Shown: positions 56,599 to 64,000 of the stretch, piece after piece
How the letters are laid out: the number at the start of each line of letters is the position of its first letter
Numbering within the stretch: the first letter of the stretch is position 1
Origin: JADKAV01 sp963704075
GTDB taxonomy: Bacteria > Actinomycetota > Actinomycetes > S36-B12 > UBA10799
Reading direction: 5' to 3'
NCBI GenBank assembly: GCA_963704075.1
Contig: CAVPGV010000027.1
Coordinates: 1 to 64,000 of the forward strand
Length of the DNA: 64,000 bases
The notes under the pieces: model-generated
What the model was told of the DNA's origin: nothing
The model's database searches: none
What the model saw: only the letters and a program-made list of their open reading frames with translations
Made by a program: the position numbers and the translations under genes

Positions 56599-56622
56599 TC
56601 GCTGGCACCGGCATGGCCCCGG

Positions 56623-56673
56623 GGGACTTTGGTCGAATCCGGTCACTACGCGACCATTTATGTCCAAAGTCCC
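56623..56673. promoter_or_regulatory. Nested inverted repeat before the full quinone reductase
   Basis: Second-unit copy of the element at 54320-54370, with one base changed in a spacer. It keeps all four arms and the 68 bp distance to the start codon at 56742. Confidence 0.55.
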
Positions 56674-56741
56674 TGTCAGCGCAGCGAGCACGTGCCGCCA
56701 ACCGACATAGGGTCATGGCCAGGCACTACCGAGGAGGCCAC

Positions 56742-57755
56742 ATGCGAGCAATCGTCCAGGATGAATACGGCCCATACGCCCGAGTACTGCGGGCCACACA
56801 GATCGCAACCCCGGTTGCCGGACCCGGTGAGGTTCTGGTGCGGGTGCGGGCAACGTCCGTGCACGCCGATGTCTGGCACGCCGTCACCGGGATTCCCTAC
56901 GTCCTGCGTCTCATGGGCTCGGGGGTACGCACCCCGAAACAACCGGTACCGGGTACAGATCTGGCCGGGGAAGTCGTCCAGGCCGGCGCCGGCGTCACCC
57001 GTTTCGCCCCCGGTGACCGCGTCTTCGGCGAGATCACCCCGAGCAACCAGTGGCGCAACGCGGGCGCATTCGCGCAGTTCGCGGCCGTGGACGAGACCCT
57101 GCTGGAGCCGATCCCGGACGCCGTGACGTTTCGAGAGGCCGCGTCCGTGCCCACGGCCTCGCTGATCGCCTTGACGAATCTGCGGGATCAAGGCCGGTTG
57201 CGCGAGGGGCAGCGTGTGCTCGTCAACGGAGCCGGTGGCGGGGTGGGTGTGTGGGCGGTGCAGTTGGCGAAAGCACTCGGTGCCACCGTCACAGCCGTCG
57301 ACGCGCCGGCGAAGCTCGACCTGCTACGCGACCTCGGCGCCGACCATGTCATCGACTACACCGAGCAGGACTTCACCATGATGGGCGAACGCTACGACAT
57401 CGTGTTCGACATCGTGTCGCAAGCCCGGTTCTCGGAGGTCCGCAATGCACTCGAACCAGACGGCACCTTCGTGCTCATCGGCCACGACCAGTACGGAAGT
57501 TCGGGGCATCGGGTGCTCGGCAGCATGGGCCGGATGCTGCCGCTCATGGCGCTGTCCCCGTTCGTGAAGCAGATCCCGGCCATCCGCAGCGGACCCTCCC
57601 GATCCCAGAACTGGGAGACGATCGTGAGTCTGCTCGCCGAGGGCCGCATCCGCCCCGTGGTCGACCCACACACCTTCTCGCTCGAAGAGGCCGTCGACGC
57701 CCTGGACTTCCTGATCTCGGGCGCCGCGGTGGGCCGCGTGGTCCTGACCGTCTGA
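56742..57755 (+). CDS. NADPH:quinone reductase-like MDR protein, full-length copy
   Basis: The product is 337 residues. It is a zinc-less MDR: GTDLAGEVVQAG, NAD(P) motif VLVNGAGGGVGVWAVQLA, YDIVFDIV, and C-terminal GRVVLTV. Relatives reduce quinones or enones with NADPH. GAGGAGG lies 5 bases before ATG 56742. The nested inverted repeat upstream is shared with the membrane-protein gene at 40694. It sits 143 bp after the antiporter, so a common transcript is possible. Confidence 0.88.
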   Translation: MRAIVQDEYGPYARVLRATQIATPVAGPGEVLVRVRATSVHADVWHAVTGIPYVLRLMGSGVRTPKQPVPGTDLAGEVVQAGAGVTRFAPGDRVFGEITPSNQWRNAGAFAQFAAVDETLLEPIPDAVTFREAASVPTASLIALTNLRDQGRLREGQRVLVNGAGGGVGVWAVQLAKALGATVTAVDAPAKLDLLRDLGADHVIDYTEQDFTMMGERYDIVFDIVSQARFSEVRNALEPDGTFVLIGHDQYGSSGHRVLGSMGRMLPLMALSPFVKQIPAIRSGPSRSQNWETIVSLLAEGRIRPVVDPHTFSLEEAVDALDFLISGAAVGRVVLTV

Positions 57756-57882
57756 TACGGCGCCAATGGCCGGCGGACCAAGCGTGCAAACATCCGTGGC
57801 CCCACCAAGACCGCGATCTTCACAGACTTGCCCCAACGCCAACCCCGTTGACCGCGGGCATGTGGTCAGTTCCTCCGGACCA

Positions 57883-57933
57883 TTGTGCGGATACGTGGCG
57901 AAGAGTACGGTCGGTTAGGCGAGCCTAACCTCG
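57883..57933 (+). promoter_or_regulatory. Promoter with DtxR/IdeR-like iron box
   Basis: TTGTGC (57883-57888) and TACGGT (57906-57911) are spaced by 17 bp. Directly after the -10, TTAGGCGAGCCTAACCTCG (57915-57933) matches 15 of 19 positions of the DtxR/IdeR box TTAGGTTAGSCTAACCTAA and contains a perfect GGTTAGGC/GCCTAACC inverted repeat. Binding there would cover the transcription start. Confidence 0.6.
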
Positions 57934-57963
57934 CGTTCGCGTCCAACCCCCGAAGGGACAGCA

Positions 57964-58377
57964 ATGTCCGACTACAAAGCTCTCGCACAGGAAATGTACG
58001 ACTCCATGACAGGCGATGTCGACGTCGACGCCATGGTTGACCGCTTCATGGCCGAGGACTTCGTCGAGAACGAAGTCATCCCCGGGATGGACACCACCCG
58101 GGACACGCCGCGGCAGATGTTCAAGATGATGCTGGCGGCCTTCCCCGACTTCAAAACCACTGTTCACGAACTCCTCCAGGACGGCGACAAGGTCGTGGCC
58201 CGTGCGACCTTCAGCGGCACCCAGCAGGGCGAGTTCATGGGAGTTCCTGCCAGTGGGAACCGAGTGGAGTGGAGCGTCATCGACATCCTTCAGTTCCGTG
58301 ACGACAAGGCCGTTGCCCACTGGGGCGTCATGGACATGGCCGCTGCCATGGCCCAGATGACCGCGCCGACCCCCTGA
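57964..58377 (+). CDS. SnoaL-like ester cyclase family protein
   Basis: The product is 137 residues with an NTF2-like cone fold: helical YKALAQEMYDSMTG start, the FMAEDFVENEVIPG turn, then strands KVVARATFSGTQQGEFMGVPASGNRVEWSVIDILQFRDDKAVAHWGVMD. This matches the SnoaL/ester cyclase group, often of unknown substrate. GAAGGGA lies 6 bases before the ATG. The iron-type box at its promoter suggests induction when iron is low. Confidence 0.87.
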   Translation: MSDYKALAQEMYDSMTGDVDVDAMVDRFMAEDFVENEVIPGMDTTRDTPRQMFKMMLAAFPDFKTTVHELLQDGDKVVARATFSGTQQGEFMGVPASGNRVEWSVIDILQFRDDKAVAHWGVMDMAAAMAQMTAPTP

Positions 58378-58464
58378 GGCCCGGCGGCGCACGGATCTCT
58401 GCCGGACCGTCCCATGCCCGCCTCGCTGGAGGTCTGGCCTGGCCCGGTGTGCAAGGGTGACAAT

Positions 58465-59160
58465 GTGAGACGCGCCTTGGTCAGCACCACCGGCTCCGCC
58501 GTGGCAGCGACGGCCTTGTATGCGCTTGTTCTACGACGTCGGCAGTTGCGATGGGGCTCCACGTCCCAGGAAGTCGCCTCGACATTGCCAGGGGACGAAT
58601 TGCTCGGACAGGCCGACCTGACGGCCACTCGTGCGATCACTGTTCAGGCCGGGATCGAACAGGTGTGGCCATGGCTGGCACAGATGGGTCAGGGCCGTGG
58701 GGGGCTGTACAGCTACGACTGGTTGGAGAACCTTGTTGGCTGCCAGATGCAGAGTGCTGACCGAATCGTGGCCCAATGGCAGGACGTCGCACCAGGCGAT
58801 GACTTCCGGCTGCACCCCGACGTGCCCCTCACTGTCGTTGCGGTCGAACCGCCGCACGCCTTGGTGGTCCGGGGCGGTATCTCCGCCACGGGCCAGGTCG
58901 GAACAGATGACCCCAGTGCGCCGTACGACTTCACGTGGGCGTTCGTGCTCGTTCCGCAGTCGCCGCACGGCACGCGGCTCCTCGTGCGCGAGCGCTACAG
59001 CTACCACACCGCCGTCGCCCGTCCCCTGGTCGAGCTGGTATCGACGGCCAGTTTCGTCATGACCGAGAAGATGCTGCGAGGGATCCGCGATCGAGCGGAG
59101 AGATGGGCATACGACTCTCAGCCACTGGGCACCGACTCTGCTGAAGGCCGGGTCGACTGA
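58465..59160 (+). CDS. SRPBCC-fold protein with N-terminal membrane anchor
   Basis: The product is 231 residues from the GTG at 58465, which has AAGGGTGA upstream; a start at 58414 is also possible. A short hydrophobic N-terminus (STTGSAVAATALYALVL) may anchor it. The rest fits the START/polyketide-cyclase-like pattern: ITVQAGIEQVWPWLAQMGQGRGGLYSYDWLENL, then TWAFVLVP and LLVRERYSYHT strands. These proteins bind lipids or other hydrophobic ligands. It lies 87 bp downstream of the SnoaL gene and may share its transcript. Confidence 0.8.
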   Translation: MRRALVSTTGSAVAATALYALVLRRRQLRWGSTSQEVASTLPGDELLGQADLTATRAITVQAGIEQVWPWLAQMGQGRGGLYSYDWLENLVGCQMQSADRIVAQWQDVAPGDDFRLHPDVPLTVVAVEPPHALVVRGGISATGQVGTDDPSAPYDFTWAFVLVPQSPHGTRLLVRERYSYHTAVARPLVELVSTASFVMTEKMLRGIRDRAERWAYDSQPLGTDSAEGRVD

Positions 59161-59396
59161 GGCCCCTCGGCGGCCTGCGGTGTCCGCAGGCGAGCGGTAT
59201 CGGCGAAGATTCCGCCGCTGTGCTCGACGTGTCACCAGGCATCTGAACGTGGCAGGGTTGCGTCGTCGGAAACGATGCGAAGGGATCCTGCCATGACGCC
59301 CGCTGCACCCCCAGGTCCTCCGCGGCCCGCCATCGCTGGACCTCACGATCCGTTGGTGGTGCCCCCACTGGGTTCTTCCACGGCGGGGCGACGGCC

Positions 59397-61457
59397 GTGA
59401 GCGACTACGACGTCCTTTTCGAGCCGGTCCGGATCGGCCCCAAGATCGCTCCGAACCGCTTCTACCAGGTCCCCCACTGCAACGGGCTGGGATACCTGCG
59501 GCCCCGCTCTCACGCGGCGATGCGGGGCATGAAGGCAGAGGGCGGATGGGGGGTGGTCTGCACCGAGGAGGTGGAGATCCACCCGAGCGGCGACATCGCC
59601 CCGTGCATCGAGGGACGCATCTGGGACGACCGGGACGTCGCAGGTCACCGGCTGATGACGCAGGCGGTCCACGCCCACGGCGCCCTCGCCGGAATCGAGT
59701 TAACGCACGCGGGACTCGACGCGGCCAACCAGTTCTCGCACCTCACACCGATCGGTCCGAGCAGCCAGGGAGTGCTCGGAGGTACGGGGTTCGAGCCGGT
59801 CCAGACCCGTGCGATGACCCGTCGCGATTTCGCCGACGTCCGCCGTTGGCACCGCAAGGCGGCCCTGCGCGCAAGGGACGCCGGGTTCGACATCGTCTAC
59901 TGCTACGCCGCGCACGGGCTGACGCTGCCGATGCAACTGCTGTCGCGACGCCACAACGACCGCACCGACCAGTACGGGGGCAGCCTCGTCAACCGGGTGC
60001 GCTTCCTCAGAGAGCTCATCGAGGACACCCTCGACGCCATCGGCGACGACTGCGCCGTTGCCGTGAGGCTGGCGGTGGACGAGTTGCTCGGCCCCGACGG
60101 GATCACCCACGACGGGGAGGGTGCGGAGATCGTCGCCATGCTCGCGGAGTTGCCGGATCTCTGGGACGTGAACATCTCGGACTGGAGCAACGACTCGGCC
60201 ACCTCCCGCTTCGCGCCGGAGGGTCACCAGGAGAAGTACATCGCGTTCGTGAAGTCGTTGACCTCCAAGCCCGTCGTGGGTGTCGGCCGCTACACCAGCC
60301 CGGACGCGATGGTCTCAGCGGTGCGCCGGGGGGTGCTCGATCTCATCGGGGCGGCGCGGCCGTCCATCGCGGACCCGTTCCTCCCGGCCAAGATCCGCCA
60401 GGGCCGGCTGGGCGCCATCCGCGAGTGCATCGGCTGCAACATCTGCGTGGCCACGGACCCCAGGGGCCTTCCGATTCGGTGCACCCAGAACCCGACGATG
60501 GGCGAGGAGTGGCGCCGCGGATGGCATCCGGAGAGGATCGCCCTCGCACCGAAACCCGTGGACGTGATGGTCGTCGGCGCCGGTCCCGCGGGGCTCGAGG
60601 CCGCACGGGCGCTCGGACAGCGCGGTCATCGTGTGCAGCTGCTGGATGCCCGACCCGAGGTGGGAGGCCGGGTGACGCGGGAGGCGCTGCTGCCCGGGTT
60701 GGGCCCGTGGCGACGTGTCGTGGAGTGGCGTCGGGGCGAGATCGCCGAACTGCCGGCAGTCGAGGTCTTCCCAGCGTCACCGATGACCGCGCAGGACGTG
60801 CTGGATGCGGGCGCACGCCACGTGGTCGTGGCCACGGGAGCCACGTGGCGCCGCGACGGCCGCGGACGGTCGAACGGCTTCGCGGTCACCGGGTACGACT
60901 CCGACGACGTGTTCACTCCCGACGACGTCCTCGACGACCTGGAGTCCGGTCAGTGGCGGATTCCCGCGGGCCGCGTCGTGGTCTACGACGACGACCACTA
61001 CGTGATGGGCGGTCTGCTCGCCGAACTGCTTGCCGGGCGTGGCCACGAGGTTGAGCTGCTCACGTCCGCCCCGCTCGTGTCGCACTGGACCCAGTTCACC
61101 CTCGAGCAGGAACGCATCGAGCGCCGCCTGCGCAGCATGGGCGTCCAGATCCACACCCGGACCACGCTGCGCTCCATCGAGCCCGATCACGTGGTGGCCG
61201 AGGCGGTCATCGACGGCCGGACCAGGGAGCTTCCGCGCGGGTCAGTGATCCTGGTCGCGGACAGACTGCCGCGCACGGACCTCCACGAGGAACTGGTCGG
61301 AGCCCTCGCTGCCGGCGAACTCGACAGCCTGCAACTCATCGGGGACGCCGACGCCCCTGGGCTGATCGCCCAGGCCGTATTCTCCGGCCATCGGGCAGCA
61401 CGCCAGTTCGCTGAGGTCGTAGATCCTGACGCGGTGGAGTTCCTCCGCGAGGGCTAG
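59397..61457 (+). CDS. TMADH-like NADH:flavin oxidoreductase with 4Fe-4S and FAD domains
   Basis: The product is 686 residues. An old-yellow-enzyme TIM barrel (residues 1-340) is followed by a 4Fe-4S motif ECIGCNICV with a later Cys (IRCTQNP) and two Rossmann-like domains (VMVVGAGPAGLEAARALGQRGH). Order and length match trimethylamine/dimethylamine dehydrogenase and histamine dehydrogenase. FDIVYCYAAHG aligns with the Tyr/His pair of the TMADH active site, and DVNISDWSNDSATSRF with its substrate loop. Demethylation of a methylated amine is plausible but not shown. The GTG at 59397 is used. No electron-transfer flavoprotein gene is adjacent. Confidence 0.87.
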   Translation: MSDYDVLFEPVRIGPKIAPNRFYQVPHCNGLGYLRPRSHAAMRGMKAEGGWGVVCTEEVEIHPSGDIAPCIEGRIWDDRDVAGHRLMTQAVHAHGALAGIELTHAGLDAANQFSHLTPIGPSSQGVLGGTGFEPVQTRAMTRRDFADVRRWHRKAALRARDAGFDIVYCYAAHGLTLPMQLLSRRHNDRTDQYGGSLVNRVRFLRELIEDTLDAIGDDCAVAVRLAVDELLGPDGITHDGEGAEIVAMLAELPDLWDVNISDWSNDSATSRFAPEGHQEKYIAFVKSLTSKPVVGVGRYTSPDAMVSAVRRGVLDLIGAARPSIADPFLPAKIRQGRLGAIRECIGCNICVATDPRGLPIRCTQNPTMGEEWRRGWHPERIALAPKPVDVMVVGAGPAGLEAARALGQRGHRVQLLDARPEVGGRVTREALLPGLGPWRRVVEWRRGEIAELPAVEVFPASPMTAQDVLDAGARHVVVATGATWRRDGRGRSNGFAVTGYDSDDVFTPDDVLDDLESGQWRIPAGRVVVYDDDHYVMGGLLAELLAGRGHEVELLTSAPLVSHWTQFTLEQERIERRLRSMGVQIHTRTTLRSIEPDHVVAEAVIDGRTRELPRGSVILVADRLPRTDLHEELVGALAAGELDSLQLIGDADAPGLIAQAVFSGHRAARQFAEVVDPDAVEFLREG

Positions 61458-61814
61458 GTGAAGTGGCGTTGGCTCTCGGCAACGCCGCGGGAAGCACCCG
61501 GCCGCGTCGCGTTTGTGCCCGCCTTCGGGACGGAGGGGGCATCGATCCCCAGGAACGCTGCCGCACGGCGGACCTCCGTGCAGTGAGCCGGGGGTAGGGT
61601 GCGAGTGACAGATCTCACGCGTGTGTCCTCACCGGCAAAAAGTCCACCCTCGCGTGAAAAGGCGCAGAGCAAGTCAGGCAACGGACGCGCCTTGCCGGGC
61701 ACGTGCCATCGGAGATGCCCAACCCGATTCCGGGAGACGCGACCTGCACTCCCAACCTCTGGCCAGCAATCACACAAAGGGTCGCCGCAGGCATGGCCGT
61801 GCTCGCCGACACCC

Positions 61815-62150
61815 CTACATCAGTCCGGCGGACTCCAGTGCTGTGCGCGCCGCACTCTTGGAACCACCGAGCGTGACCTTGTAGGTCTTGCCGGTGGTCT
61901 TGAGGTCGGATGTCGGAGGCGCCACCCTCATCCCGAGCCGCACCGCGTTCGGCTTCTTGCCACCGTCCTTCTTGAAGAGCATCGCGAGCTGGGGTACGGT
62001 TCCGGCCCATCTTGGCCGTGGTCTCGACCGGGCGCATATACACGAGGTTGGGGTGGTCGTTGGTGGGCGGAGCGTCCTTGGCGGCCAGCATCCACGGTGA
62101 TCCGAAGACGTTGCCCTGCGAGAACTTGATCGCTTTGCGTCGGCTCTTGC
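61815..62150 (-). pseudogene. C-terminal coding fragment of an unrecognised protein
   Basis: The minus strand reads KAIKFSQGNVFGSPWMLAAK, then HPNLVYMRPVETTAK, and after a one-base shift AGTVPQLAMLFKKDGGKKP to a stop at 61815. Reading AAG+A as one Lys codon joins the pieces. Upstream the frame dissolves, and a second copy of the MRPVETTAK segment occurs at about 62226. No start can be proposed. Confidence 0.45.
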
Positions 62151-62282
62151 ACCGCCTTTGACCACCACCGGTCTGGCCGACGGAGTACCGGGCCCGGTCT
62201 TGGCCGTGGTCTCGACCGGGCGCATAACACATCGAGGTTGGGGGCGACGGGTTAGGGCCTGGCGCATTTCGGCCACTCCGAT

Positions 62283-62498
62283 TTGTCGGGGCGGTCGTTG
62301 GTGGTCTTCGGCAGCGGGAAGGTGGGCCGTGGTGCAGCACTGAAAGCCCGCGGTGCCGGCGCTGACGTGACCGTTGTTGAGACCAACCCGCGCGCGCAGC
62401 CTCCAGCCGACTGCACTGTGATCCCGGCCGAGGATCTGGGCGGAACGGACCTTGGTCACCGTGGACGGCTTTCCGCGCTTGCCGGGGCCTTGACCTAA
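62283..62498 (+). pseudogene. Rossmann-fold dehydrogenase fragment
   Basis: About 70 codons read RSLVVFGSGKVGRGAALKAR and ADVTVVETNPRAQPPADC, a GxGxxGxG nucleotide-binding beta-alpha-beta unit similar to NAD-dependent dehydrogenases. There is no catalytic domain on either side. It starts abruptly next to the repeated 62.2 kb segment and is probably a remnant. Confidence 0.45.
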
Positions 62499-63219
62499 CG
62501 TGCGGCGGAGTTCTCGCCGAAGGCGTCCTTGAACCTTGGGGCCCGATGTTTCGGCGACGTGTAGTTCGCCTTACGCCCCTTCATGGAGAAGTGCCGTGCC
62601 CACCGCTGCCTGGCGTAGTGCGCTACCAACACCCGCACTCCCAACGGCGCTTACGCACACTCCGGGCCCAGCAGGGTCCGGCAAGGGGTCGTCGGGCGAT
62701 CGGCCAAGGTTCACACAATTCATGCGCGGAATCAAGGTTCGGCGCATGGCCTCGGAGGAATGGCCGCGGTCGGGCTGTGCGTGACGGGGCTCTACAAGGC
62801 CACAAGGATTCCCGTGGTCTCCGCGTCAGTGCGCGACCGCTCCGGTACGGTACGGCCGCTGGCCCCGTGAATCTTGCACGCCTCTTCGTGCGCTTCGTGG
62901 AGACGGCATCGCGGCCCGCGAGCACACCGAACACTCCCTCATCCTCGACCTGGCCCTCGCCCTGGCCGAAGACCGCCGCCGCGGCAGGGTCGACGGTCGC
63001 AGACCCGTGGTCGACAACCATGAAGCGCGCCGCCATCCTCGCCCGCCGGCGGCGTGGGGAACCCATCCGCACCCTCGCCGGCACCGAGGCCGCATAGCCC
63101 GCAGCGGAACCGTCAGCGGCGTTGACCCGAGCCCCGAAGGCCCGTGCGGATCACGCTGACGACATCAGCATCTGGCGTAGCGACGCCAACCTAAGTTATG
63201 GTCAGTCGCAACGACGCAG

Positions 63220-64000
63220 GTGGTGCCATTGAACGACCAGGACATGCTCCCGACGATCATCCAGGGCGGTATGGGGGTGGCGGTTTCCGGGTGGCAACTG
63301 GCCCGCTCAGTCAGCCAGACCGGCGAGTTGGGCGTGGTCTCCGGCACCGCCCTGGACGTGGTGTGCGCCCGGCGTCTGATGAGCGGCGACCCCGGTGGAC
63401 ACATGCGCCAGGCCCTCGCCGCCTTCCCGATCCCGGCGATGGCTCGGCGGGTCATGAAGCAGTACTACATCCACGGTGGCAAGGCCGACGACGAGGCGTT
63501 TCGGGCTGTCCCGCGCTTCACGGTCACGCCACCGGTCGCCCTGCAGGAGTTGACCGTCGTAGGCGCCTTCTGCGAGGTCTGGCTGGCCAAGCAGGAGCAT
63601 TCGGGCCCGGTGGGTATCAACTTCCTGCGCAAGATCGAGATCCCGCTGCCGTTCGGCCTGCTCGGGGCCATGCTGGCCGGGGTCGACTACATCCTGATCG
63701 GCGCAGGCAACCCCTCGGAGATGCCCGCTGTGGTCCGCGCACTGTCCCGGGGCGAGGACGTCCAGTTCGGCGTAAGGGCCCAGGGCCTGCGCTCCGACGA
63801 CGCGCCCGTGTCCGTGCGCTGCAGCCCGACCGAACTGCTGGGCGACGCCGGTCGCGGCCTGGCCGTGCCCCGGTTCCTGGCCATCATCGCGTCCCTCGAC
63901 CTCGCTGCCGGCCTGGCCTCGGACCCCTCGATTCGACCGTTCGGCTTCATCGTCGAAGGACCAAGCGCCGGCGGGCACAACGCGCCCCCGCGCGGCCCAC
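63220..64000 (+). CDS. Nitronate monooxygenase-like flavin oxidoreductase, C-terminus outside window
   Basis: The first 260 codons are present and open to the right edge. The TIM-barrel start PTIIQGGMGVAVSGWQLAR, then ELGVVSGTALDVVCARRL, VGINFLRKIEIPLP, DYILIGAGNPSEMP and EGPSAGGHNAPPRGP match the NPD/nitronate monooxygenase superfamily, with an insert typical of a longer actinobacterial branch. These FMN enzymes oxidise alkyl nitronates or reduce enoyl substrates. The start is uncertain: GTG 63220 or 63223, TTG 63229 or ATG 63244 are in frame, none with a strong ribosome binding site. Confidence 0.82.
   Translation, partial: MVPLNDQDMLPTIIQGGMGVAVSGWQLARSVSQTGELGVVSGTALDVVCARRLMSGDPGGHMRQALAAFPIPAMARRVMKQYYIHGGKADDEAFRAVPRFTVTPPVALQELTVVGAFCEVWLAKQEHSGPVGINFLRKIEIPLPFGLLGAMLAGVDYILIGAGNPSEMPAVVRALSRGEDVQFGVRAQGLRSDDAPVSVRCSPTELLGDAGRGLAVPRFLAIIASLDLAAGLASDPSIRPFGFIVEGPSAGGHNAPPRGP

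Larger units (their letters stand above)
54823..57121. repeat. Tandem duplication unit 2
   Basis: Second copy of the 2.3 kb unit. Four bases (54819-54822) separate it from unit 1, and there is no insertion sequence, integrase or obvious long microhomology at the junction. Beyond 57121 the quinone reductase gene continues intact. Confidence 0.85.
61458..63219. other. Degraded stretch without an intact gene
   Basis: These 1.76 kb hold only coding fragments in changing frames: a minus-strand C-terminal fragment (61815-62150), a plus-strand Rossmann piece (62283-62498), a minus-strand piece near 62600-62500 (MKGRKANYTSPKHRAPRFKD to a stop), and plus-strand helical stretches near 62930-63097 (LILDLALALAEDRRRG, RAAILARRRRGEPI) that faintly resemble a recombinase tail. 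A 29 bp stretch at 62010 recurs at 62198. I cannot tell whether it is a graveyard of genes or an assembly problem. Confidence 0.5.

Noticed and set aside
59546..61054. A 502-codon frame inside the TMADH-like gene
   Set aside because: Arg/Gly-rich out-of-frame reading of a gene whose own frame is fully conserved.

Overview
The window is high G+C DNA from an actinobacterium, probably a free-living and uncultured one. The evidence is strong codon bias to G/C in third positions, several DUF222/13E12-type HNH proteins, a perfect actinobacterial LexA box (TCGAAC-N4-GTTCGA), a DtxR/IdeR-like iron box, many F420/flavin-type oxidoreductases, and a heliorhodopsin. It is a chromosomal accessory or metabolic region. 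I saw no rRNA, tRNA, CRISPR array, phage module or intact insertion sequence, and the genus cannot be named from the sequence.

Layout. 1-5.3 kb: copper-monooxygenase-like lipoprotein running off the left edge, BrkB membrane protein, L,D-transpeptidase-like protein, MaoC hydratase, a 42-43 bp tandem repeat and a DUF222-HNH gene. 5.4-15 kb: aquaglyceroporin, SGNH hydrolase, FAD oxidoreductase, DsbA/FrnE-like protein, SLC13 permease, CYTH protein, SDR and a monoglyceride-lipase-like hydrolase. 14.8-16.8 kb: heliorhodopsin with a 33-residue small ORF behind it, and an LLM flavoprotein. 17-20.2 kb: SDR, and a TetR gene divergent from a quinone reductase fused to DUF4386. 20.3-25 kb: SNF2 helicase / SWIM zinc finger / AAA+ ATPase operon. 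25-31.3 kb: crotonase, ferredoxin reductase, DUF554, LLM oxidoreductase, ArsR-MFS pair. 31.4-34.2 kb: a tandemly repeated DUF222-HNH unit, the first copy with an SOS box. 34-46.7 kb: secreted protein, YqeY-like protein, FGGY kinase plus AGPS-like oxidase, carbamate kinase, alpha/beta hydrolase, two-component system, ankyrin protein, acetyltransferase, DUF2892. 46.9-52.2 kb: large membrane protein and a GT2 glycosyltransferase cluster. 52.4-57.8 kb: tandem repeat of an antiporter/quinone-reductase pair. 57.9-64 kb: SnoaL protein under an iron-type box, SRPBCC protein, TMADH-like flavoenzyme, a degraded 1.7 kb stretch, and a nitronate-monooxygenase-like gene leaving the right edge.

The most important reading result concerns frameshifts. 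About ten genes look broken, but nearly every break is one base gained or lost at the third position of a codon. The extra base usually makes a second synonymous codon (GAT+C, ATC+T, GCC+G, CAT+C, CGG+C). After correction every gene has a whole number of codons and a normal family length. This is what a consensus built from two co-existing strains would look like. The two tandem duplications (period 1380 and 2303 bp), whose copies differ mostly at synonymous sites, could have the same origin. I therefore annotate these genes as probably intact and give the corrected reading.

Biologically the most interesting items are: the heliorhodopsin with its small downstream ORF; the SNF2-SWIM-AAA+ operon; the reductase-DUF4386 fusion with an internal ribosome binding site; the SOS-controlled and apparently leaderless DUF222-HNH gene; and a nested inverted repeat of fixed geometry found 64-68 bp ahead of unrelated genes.
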